Source of the DNA: Chloroflexota bacterium
GTDB taxonomy: Bacteria; Chloroflexota; Anaerolineae; Anaerolineales; UBA4823
NCBI GenBank assembly: GCA_023395675.1
Contig: JAEWYL010000033.1
Coordinates: 1 to 17,452 of the forward strand
Direction: 5' to 3'
Length of the DNA: 17,452 bases
How positions within the stretch are numbered: position 1 is the stretch's first letter; every line of letters begins with the position of its first letter. Position numbers and translations under genes: made by a program. Under the pieces are notes generated by a model. The model was not told where the DNA came from, made no database searches, and saw nothing but the letters and a program-made list of their open reading frames with translations. Positions 13,245 through 17,452 of the stretch are shown piece after piece.

Positions 13245-14018
13245 ATGTCTATCCGCGAGCGCTCGTTTCGAGTGGATGCTGTGGTGCTGCGGCACAGCGA
13301 TTGGGGCGAGGCCGACCGCTTGATCGGCCTGTTCAGCCGCGAGCACGGCAAGGTGCGGGCGATCGCCAAAGGGGCGCGCAAGCTCCAGTCGCGAAAAGCC
13401 GGGCACCTGGAGCCCTTCACGCGCGTCAGCCTGCAGCTGGCGCGCGGGCGCGATCTCCCCATCATCACCCAGACCGAGACCCTGGAATCCAACAGCCGCC
13501 TGCGGGAAGACCTGCTCCTGATCGGGTACGCCTCCTACGTGGTCGAGCTGCTGGACCGCTTCACCTACGAGGAGGGGGAGAACCGCGCCCTCTACCGCCT
13601 GCTGGTGGAGACGCTGGGGCGCCTGTCCGCCGCACACGAGCCCACCCTGGTGGTGCGCTATTACGAGGTGCGCCTGCTGGACCTGCTCGGCTTCCGCCCG
13701 CACCTCTTCGAGTGCGCCCGCTGCGGCGCGGAGATCCAGCCCCAGGATCAATATTTCTCCTCCGAGGCGGGGGGCGTGCTCTGCCCGGCCTGCGGGAAAG
13801 GACAGGCGGGCGTCCGCCCGATCTCCTTGCAGGCCCTCAAGTACCTGCGCCATTTCCAGCGCAGCAGCTATGCCGAGGCCTCCCGGGCGCGTTTATCCCC
13901 CAACATAAACCGGGAGATGGAAATGCTCATGCAGCATTACCTGACCTACCTGCTGGAACGCTCGCTGAACTCGCCCGCATTCCTGCGCCGGGTGCGGCGC
14001 GGAGAACAGGAGCCCTAA
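13245..14018 (+). CDS. recO: DNA repair protein RecO
   Basis: RecO works in the RecFOR pathway, loading RecA on SSB-coated single-stranded DNA and annealing strands. The 257-residue product starts with the OB-fold N-terminus (RSFRVDAVVLRHSDWGEADRL), followed by LFSREHGKVRAIAKGARK. The helical domain follows, with the zinc site CARCG and CPACG in the region about 160-185. Length is normal. The open frame extends upstream, but similarity to RecO begins here and a perfect TATAAT seven bases before this ATG points to a leaderless start. The adh-like gene follows after three bases, so the two form an operon. Confidence 0.94.
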   Translation: MSIRERSFRVDAVVLRHSDWGEADRLIGLFSREHGKVRAIAKGARKLQSRKAGHLEPFTRVSLQLARGRDLPIITQTETLESNSRLREDLLLIGYASYVVELLDRFTYEEGENRALYRLLVETLGRLSAAHEPTLVVRYYEVRLLDLLGFRPHLFECARCGAEIQPQDQYFSSEAGGVLCPACGKGQAGVRPISLQALKYLRHFQRSSYAEASRARLSPNINREMEMLMQHYLTYLLERSLNSPAFLRRVRRGEQEP

Positions 14019-14021
14019 GCG

Positions 14022-15038
14022 GTGGAAATCCCTGCGCGTATGCGCGCCATGGTGCTGGAGAGGCAGGGCGAGCCGCTGCAGCTCCGCCGGGTGGCCGTCC
14101 CTCGCCCGGGACCGGACGAGGTGCTGCTGAAGGTGTCCGCCTGCGGCGTGTGCAGGACGGACCTGCACATCGTGGACGGCGAGCTGCCCGGCCCGAAGCT
14201 GCCGCTGATCCTCGGGCACCAGATCGCCGGGCGGGTGGCGGCGGTCGGGGAGCAGGTGAGCCGCTTCCGGCCCGGGCAGCGGGTGGGCGTGCCCTGGCTC
14301 GGGCGCACCGACGGCACCTGCCGCTACTGCCTGCGCGGCCAGGAAAACCTCTGCGACCAGCCCCTGTTCACGGGCTACACCCTGGACGGCGGTTTTGCCG
14401 AATACGCCGCCGCCGACCAGCGCTTCTGCTTCCCCCTGCCAGAAGATTACAGCGACCTGCAGGCGGCCCCCCTGCTCTGCGCCGGGCTGATCGGCTACCG
14501 CACGTACCGCATGGCCCTGGGCGATACGCCTGAACGGGTCGAGCGCCTGGGGATCTACGGCTTCGGGGCGGCGGCGCATATCATCGCTCAGGTGGCGGTT
14601 TTCCAGGGGAAAGCGGTGTATGCCTTCACCTCGCCCGGCGACGAGGCGGCACAGCAGTTCGCCCGCAGCCTGGGGGCAACCTGGGCGGGGGCCTCCACAG
14701 AACTGCCGCCGGTAGAGCTGGACGCGGCCCTGATCTTTGCCCCGGCCGGCCCACTGGTGGTGGAGGCGCTCAAAGCCACCGCCCGGGGCGGCGCGGTGGT
14801 CTGCGGCGGCATCCACATGAGCGCTATCCCTTCCTTTCCCTACCGGCTGCTGTGGGAGGAGCGAGTGGTGCGCTCGGTCGCCAATCTCACCCGCCAGGAC
14901 GGCGAGGAGCTGCTGGCGCTGGCGCCCCAAGTGGGGGTAAAGACGGAAGTGACCTCCTTCCCCCTGGAAGAGGCCAACCTGGCCCTCGACCGCCTGCGGC
15001 GCGGGGCGCTCACCGGCGCGGCCGTCCTCGTGCCCTGA
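14022..15038 (+). CDS. Zinc-dependent alcohol dehydrogenase family protein
   Basis: The 338-residue product is a medium-chain dehydrogenase/reductase of the AdhP/AdhA kind (COG1064-like), expected to oxidise alcohols or reduce aldehydes with NAD(P). Catalytic zinc ligands are visible: Cys44 (CGVCRTD), His66 (GHQIAG, with Gln where Glu is usual) and Cys153. The nucleotide-binding loop GIYGFGAAAH is near 177-186. At the structural zinc site the usual four cysteines are reduced to three, Cys100, Cys103 and Cys111, because the first is Asp97. The start is GTG at 14022, nine bases after AGGAG, and an ATG six codons on (14040) is an alternative. Only three bases separate it from recO, and a strong terminator follows at 15124. 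Confidence 0.9.
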   Translation: MEIPARMRAMVLERQGEPLQLRRVAVPRPGPDEVLLKVSACGVCRTDLHIVDGELPGPKLPLILGHQIAGRVAAVGEQVSRFRPGQRVGVPWLGRTDGTCRYCLRGQENLCDQPLFTGYTLDGGFAEYAAADQRFCFPLPEDYSDLQAAPLLCAGLIGYRTYRMALGDTPERVERLGIYGFGAAAHIIAQVAVFQGKAVYAFTSPGDEAAQQFARSLGATWAGASTELPPVELDAALIFAPAGPLVVEALKATARGGAVVCGGIHMSAIPSFPYRLLWEERVVRSVANLTRQDGEELLALAPQVGVKTEVTSFPLEEANLALDRLRRGALTGAAVLVP

Positions 15039-15123
15039 GGACGGGCGGGCCTGGGCCCGGCCGCCCATCGCCAGATAATCCGGTGTAATACCGGGCTGTA
15101 TAAAGCCCCTAGGGAATCAATAG

Positions 15124-15180
15124 ACCTGTACGCCGGGGTAAGTTTCGCTCGACCCCAACGTACAGGTATCAATTTTTTTT
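15124..15180 (+). terminator. Terminator of recO-adh
   Basis: Perfect 9-bp outer arms ACCTGTACG (15124-15132) and CGTACAGGT (15159-15167) enclose a 5-bp inner stem GGGGT/ACCCC (15135-15139, 15152-15156). ATCAA and eight T (15173-15180) follow. On the plus strand this is a good rho-independent terminator, 86 bases after the adh stop. The oppositely oriented MocR gene ends just beyond at 15191, and the minus strand has no T tail. Confidence 0.8.
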
Positions 15181-15190
15181 GGACAGTCTC

Positions 15191-16645
15191 TCAGGAACTG
15201 GCGGCCAGGCGGTCCACCAGACGCCCCAGACGCACCAGGGCCGGGAGCGCCGTTTCGGACATATAGGCCGCGTTCAGGCGAATATAATTGCCGTATTTAT
15301 CGTCGGTGGAGGAGAACAGGCGCCCCGGGGCAATGGTAATCCCGGCTTTAAGGGCCTGCCGGTAAAGGGTCAGGGAGTTCACGCCCTCCGGGAGCTGCAC
15401 CCACAGCACGAACCCGCCGGCGGGGGAGGCCACGCGGGTGCCGGCCGGGAAATGGCTCAGCACGGCCTGCGACATGGCCGCCACCTTGCCGGCGTAAGCG
15501 CGCCGGATGCGGCGCAGGTGGTGGTCGTACCCCCCGTTCTCCAGGAAGCGGGCGATGGCAAGCTGGGTGATAAAGGGGGTGCCGACGTTGGTCGCCATTT
15601 TCAGCCGTTCGATCTGGCGGCGGAACTTGCCCGGCGCGATCCAGCCCACGCGGTAGCCGGGTGAGATATCCTTCGAGAAAGAAGAACAGAGCAGCACCAG
15701 CCCCTTTTTATCAAAAGACTTGGCCGCGCGCGGGCGCTGCCCGCCGAAGTAGAGCTCCCCGTGGATATCGTCCTCGATCAGGGGGATTTCGCGCTCGGCC
15801 AGGAGCTCCACCAGGGCCTTTTTGTTCTCCGCCGGCATGCAGCTCCCGAGCGGGTTGCTGAAGTTAGAGATCACCACGCAGGCGCTGACCTGGTGGTGTT
15901 CGAGCGCAAAGCGCAGGGCGCCCAGGCTGATGCCGTCCCGGTGATGGGTGGGGATTTCCAGCGCCCGCAGCCCCTGCGATTCCAGGGCCTGCAGGATGCC
16001 GAAATAGGTGGGCGATTCGATCGCCACCAGGTCGCCCGGCTTGCAGACGGCGCGCAGCGCCAGGCTGAGCGCCTCGGTGCAGCCGGAGGTGATGATGATC
16101 TCGCCCGGAGACAGGCTGCAGCCGGCGTGGAAGGAGCGCTGCGCCACCTGCACGCGCAGCTCTTCGCACCCCTCCGGCACCCCGACGACGTGATGGGGCA
16201 CTTCGTCGTTGCGGATCAGCGAGGCCAGGATGCGGTTCAAGCGCCCGATGGGCAGCAGCTTGGGGTCGGGGATGGCCGCGCCGAACTGGACCAGCTCCGG
16301 GTTCATGGTATCGCGCAGCACCATGATCGCCAGATCCTCGATGCTCACCTCGCAGGGGTCGAGCGAGGCGGCGTCCACCCCCGGCTCTGGGGCGGAGGCG
16401 GCAGGCCGGGGCAGGACGTAATAACCCGACTGCGGGCGGGCCTCGATATATCCCCGGTCCTCCAGCATCTGGTACGCCTGCAGGACGGTGGTGATGCTCA
16501 GGCTGCGCTGCTGGCTGGCCTGCCGCACCGAAGGGACCCGCTCGCCGGGCCGGAAGGTGCCCCGCTCGATCTGCCCGGCGATTTCCATCGCCAGCCGCTC
16601 GTACAGGGGTACTTTATACGCCGGTAGTGAAGTCTGCTCGCTCAT
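15191..16645 (-). CDS. MocR/PdxR-type GntR regulator with aminotransferase domain
   Basis: The 484-residue protein joins a GntR winged helix-turn-helix (about 10-78, with ERVPSVRQASQQRSLSITTV) to a fold-type I aminotransferase domain (about 115-475). The PLP sites are intact: Lys325 in SSFSKDISPGYRVGW, Asp292/293 in IEDDIHGEL, Asn264 in SNPLG, and an Arg in YIRLN near the end. Members are transcription regulators that sense PLP or amino-acid adducts, for example PdxR, GabR and YdcR. The target cannot be named because no pdx, gab or taurine genes are nearby. It has the best ribosome site in the window, GGAGG five bases before the ATG. The divergent DUF2917 gene and the repeats between them suggest auto- and cross-regulation. 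Confidence 0.92.
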   Translation of the reverse strand: MSEQTSLPAYKVPLYERLAMEIAGQIERGTFRPGERVPSVRQASQQRSLSITTVLQAYQMLEDRGYIEARPQSGYYVLPRPAASAPEPGVDAASLDPCEVSIEDLAIMVLRDTMNPELVQFGAAIPDPKLLPIGRLNRILASLIRNDEVPHHVVGVPEGCEELRVQVAQRSFHAGCSLSPGEIIITSGCTEALSLALRAVCKPGDLVAIESPTYFGILQALESQGLRALEIPTHHRDGISLGALRFALEHHQVSACVVISNFSNPLGSCMPAENKKALVELLAEREIPLIEDDIHGELYFGGQRPRAAKSFDKKGLVLLCSSFSKDISPGYRVGWIAPGKFRRQIERLKMATNVGTPFITQLAIARFLENGGYDHHLRRIRRAYAGKVAAMSQAVLSHFPAGTRVASPAGGFVLWVQLPEGVNSLTLYRQALKAGITIAPGRLFSSTDDKYGNYIRLNAAYMSETALPALVRLGRLVDRLAASS

Positions 16646-16696
16646 TCACACCTCCACTGCCACAAAAACAGAACACTTGCCCATTTTCCTGACCAG

Positions 16697-16748
16697 TACA
16701 GTCAGCGAAAACCCCCTCAGTGATGGGTACAATTTTAAGATACAGTCA
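16697..16748. promoter_or_regulatory. Direct repeats TACAGTCA, candidate MocR operator
   Basis: TACAGTCA occurs at 16697-16704 and again at 16741-16748, 44 bases start to start, which is about four helical turns. MocR family dimers typically bind two direct repeats upstream of their own gene (GabR is the model). Placement, 50-100 bases before the MocR start, fits. No measured site supports this. Confidence 0.45.
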
Positions 16749-16750
16749 CC

Positions 16751-16786
16751 CCAATTGTGTGGTGTTATGGGAACAATTGGTTTTTT
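16751..16786. promoter_or_regulatory. CCAATTGT/ACAATTGG dyad followed by T6
   Basis: CCAATTGT (16751-16758) and ACAATTGG (16773-16780) form an exact 8-base inverted repeat with 14 bases between, then TTTTTT. It could be an operator or a weak plus-strand terminator. TTGGTT at 16778 followed 18 bases later by TAGATT (16802-16807) is a weak plus-strand promoter candidate for the DUF2917 gene. Confidence 0.4.
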
Positions 16787-16858
16787 CTGCATCTGTTATT
16801 TTAGATTAACTTCCGTAAAATGGGAAGTGTGAGAAAGCAGGCAGTTCCAATAAAATTT

Positions 16859-16926
16859 GGGAGCGGCGCGCACAGGCAGGAAAAGAACTTCCGCCATCAC
16901 AACGCTGCCAGGCTTTGAGCGCTCCC
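16859..16926 (+). other. Foldable leader before the DUF2917 gene
   Basis: GGGAGCG (16859-16865) pairs with CGCTCCC (16920-16926). Inside it GGCAG (16875-16879) pairs with CTGCC (16905-16909), and GGAA/TTCC around 16879-16892 can form an alternative small stem. The structure ends 15 bases before the ribosome site, the usual place for a cis-regulatory RNA. It matches no riboswitch class that I know. Confidence 0.35.
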
Positions 16927-16940
16927 TTCAGGTTTGCGTA

Positions 16941-16946
16941 GGAGGT
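16941..16946 (+). promoter_or_regulatory. Ribosome binding site of the DUF2917 gene
   Basis: GGAGGT is a near-perfect Shine-Dalgarno site. It is only two bases from the first ATG (16949) but five from the second (16952), so the second is the more likely start. Confidence 0.75.
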
Positions 16947-16948
16947 AG

Positions 16949-17227
16949 ATGATGGAAAACACAATGAAACCCGCCGGGACCGTACGGAGCGACCGCAGGC
17001 TGACCGAGCAGGGGATGATGGATATCCGCCTGAAAGCCCACGAAGTCTACCGCATTGACAGCAACCACGGCGCAAAGGTACAGGCGCTGAAGGGCGTTTT
17101 GTGGGTAACGCAGAAAGGCGACGTTGAAGACTACATTCTCCAGCCCGGCGAGCAGTTCCTCACCCAGCACAAGGGCCTGATCCTGGTCGAGGGCATGGAT
17201 AATTCCGAGTTCAGGCTGGTGATCTGA
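16949..17227 (+). CDS. DUF2917 domain protein (small cupin-like)
   Basis: The 92-residue product (91 if the better-spaced ATG at 16952 is used) carries the DUF2917 pattern. HEVYRID and GAKVQALKGVLWVTQKGDVEDYILQPGEQF fill residues about 31-70, followed by GLILVEG. The domain is a small beta-rich, cupin-like fold of unknown function. No enzyme motif, membrane segment or signal is visible. It has a strong ribosome site and a structured leader, is divergent from the MocR regulator, and is followed after one base by a 53-residue ORF. Control by the MocR protein is an inference from position. Confidence 0.85.
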   Translation: MMENTMKPAGTVRSDRRLTEQGMMDIRLKAHEVYRIDSNHGAKVQALKGVLWVTQKGDVEDYILQPGEQFLTQHKGLILVEGMDNSEFRLVI

Positions 17228-17228
17228 C

Positions 17229-17390
17229 ATGGTCCATCCCAACACCGCCCTGATCCTCACCCGCGCCAGGCAGAAAGAGCTGCTGAAAGAGGCGGCCCTG
17301 CGCCAGCAGCTCTCCGGCGGAACGCAGCACCAGAAAGGCGCTTTCGCAGCCATCCGCAGTTGGCTCAGGCGGCTCCGGATCACGAACTGA
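17229..17390 (+). CDS. Small basic helical protein, coupled to the DUF2917 gene
   Basis: A 53-residue ORF begins one base after the DUF2917 stop codon, with GGTGA six bases upstream inside the previous gene, so coupled translation is likely. The product is rich in Arg, Gln, Leu and Ala (for example LILTRARQKELLKEAALRQQ, then WLRRLRITN at the end) and should form one or two amphipathic helices. There is no membrane segment. I do not recognise the family, and short Arg-rich helical proteins of this kind are rarely annotated. Codon use resembles its neighbour, and the frame is clean from ATG to TGA. Confidence 0.55.
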   Translation: MVHPNTALILTRARQKELLKEAALRQQLSGGTQHQKGAFAAIRSWLRRLRITN

Positions 17391-17404
17391 AGCGGAATAC
17401 ACCC

Positions 17405-17452
17405 ATGCCTGCCGTCCGGCAAGCGGATATGCAGATCAACGGTGGGGGGCCG
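17405..17452 (+). CDS. Possible 5' end of a further gene (partial)
   Basis: An ATG at 17405 opens a frame that runs 16 codons to the window edge (MPAVRQADMQINGGGP). It begins 14 bases after the 53-residue ORF on the same strand. The ribosome site is poor and nothing is recognisable in so short a piece, so it may be a third gene of the DUF2917 unit or chance. Confidence 0.3.
   Translation, partial: MPAVRQADMQINGGGP

Noticed and set aside
15043..15066. GC-rich imperfect hairpin just after adh
   Set aside because: Bulged stem and no T tail; the stronger structure at 15124-15180 is the better terminator.
13893..15068. Minus-strand 391-codon frame opposite adh
   Set aside because: Antisense to a clear dehydrogenase with conserved catalytic residues; low-complexity Gly/Gln/His product.
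15761..16627. Plus-strand 288-codon frame opposite the MocR gene
   Set aside because: Antisense to an intact GntR-aminotransferase fusion; no recognisable domain.
16928..17422. Minus-strand 164-codon frame over the DUF2917 gene
   Set aside because: The plus-strand genes have a strong ribosome site, a known domain and coupled spacing; the minus frame has none.

Overview
The window is high-GC bacterial chromosome with ordinary housekeeping and accessory genes. The best taxonomic guess is Chloroflexota, probably Anaerolineae. Reasons: an F420-type LLM oxidoreductase, an M42 aminopeptidase, a solitary bL9 gene, membrane proteins with Pro-Thr-rich linkers (PTPT-type) and a DUF2917 protein. This is inference from gene content, not a phylogeny. 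No phage, CRISPR array, insertion-sequence transposase, rRNA or tRNA was recognised.

Layout. Bases 1-50 are homopolymer runs that look like a contig edge. 155-3993 is a minus-strand block: a 4HBT thioesterase, an M42 peptidase, a small exported protein, an LLM oxidoreductase and pcm, ending in a hairpin terminator. 4037-5783 on the plus strand holds a membrane protein with a TPR-like region and a CopD-like membrane protein. A plus-strand ICMT-type methyltransferase of lower GC (5932-6378) follows a 47-base palindrome. 6425-12119 is minus: a GT-C-like membrane glycosyltransferase, a HAL2/CysQ-type nucleotidase, rimO and a RodZ-like protein with two HTH domains. rplI (minus, with its own sigma-70-like promoter) and recO-adh (plus) diverge across a 339-base gap holding a REPIN-like inverted repeat. 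A MocR-type regulator (minus) diverges from a DUF2917 gene and a coupled 53-residue ORF (plus) across 303 bases with repeats and a foldable leader.

How they fit together. Pcm (isoaspartyl repair), RimO (uS12 methylthiolation), bL9 and RecO are core maintenance functions. The RodZ-like gene lies next to rimO, and RodZ family genes often sit near rimO, pgsA or recA. The MocR regulator probably controls itself or the DUF2917 unit.

The most distinctive signal is regulatory. At 3999-4030 an exact inverted repeat forms two face-to-face promoters whose perfect TATAAT boxes lie 6-7 bases from the start codons of both divergent genes, predicting leaderless mRNAs. recO shows the same geometry. I saw no convincing new multi-gene system. 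The better leads are the shared-promoter palindrome, the REPIN, the antisense-facing palindrome at 5853-5899, the duplicated HTH in the RodZ-like protein and the MocR/DUF2917 intergenic region.
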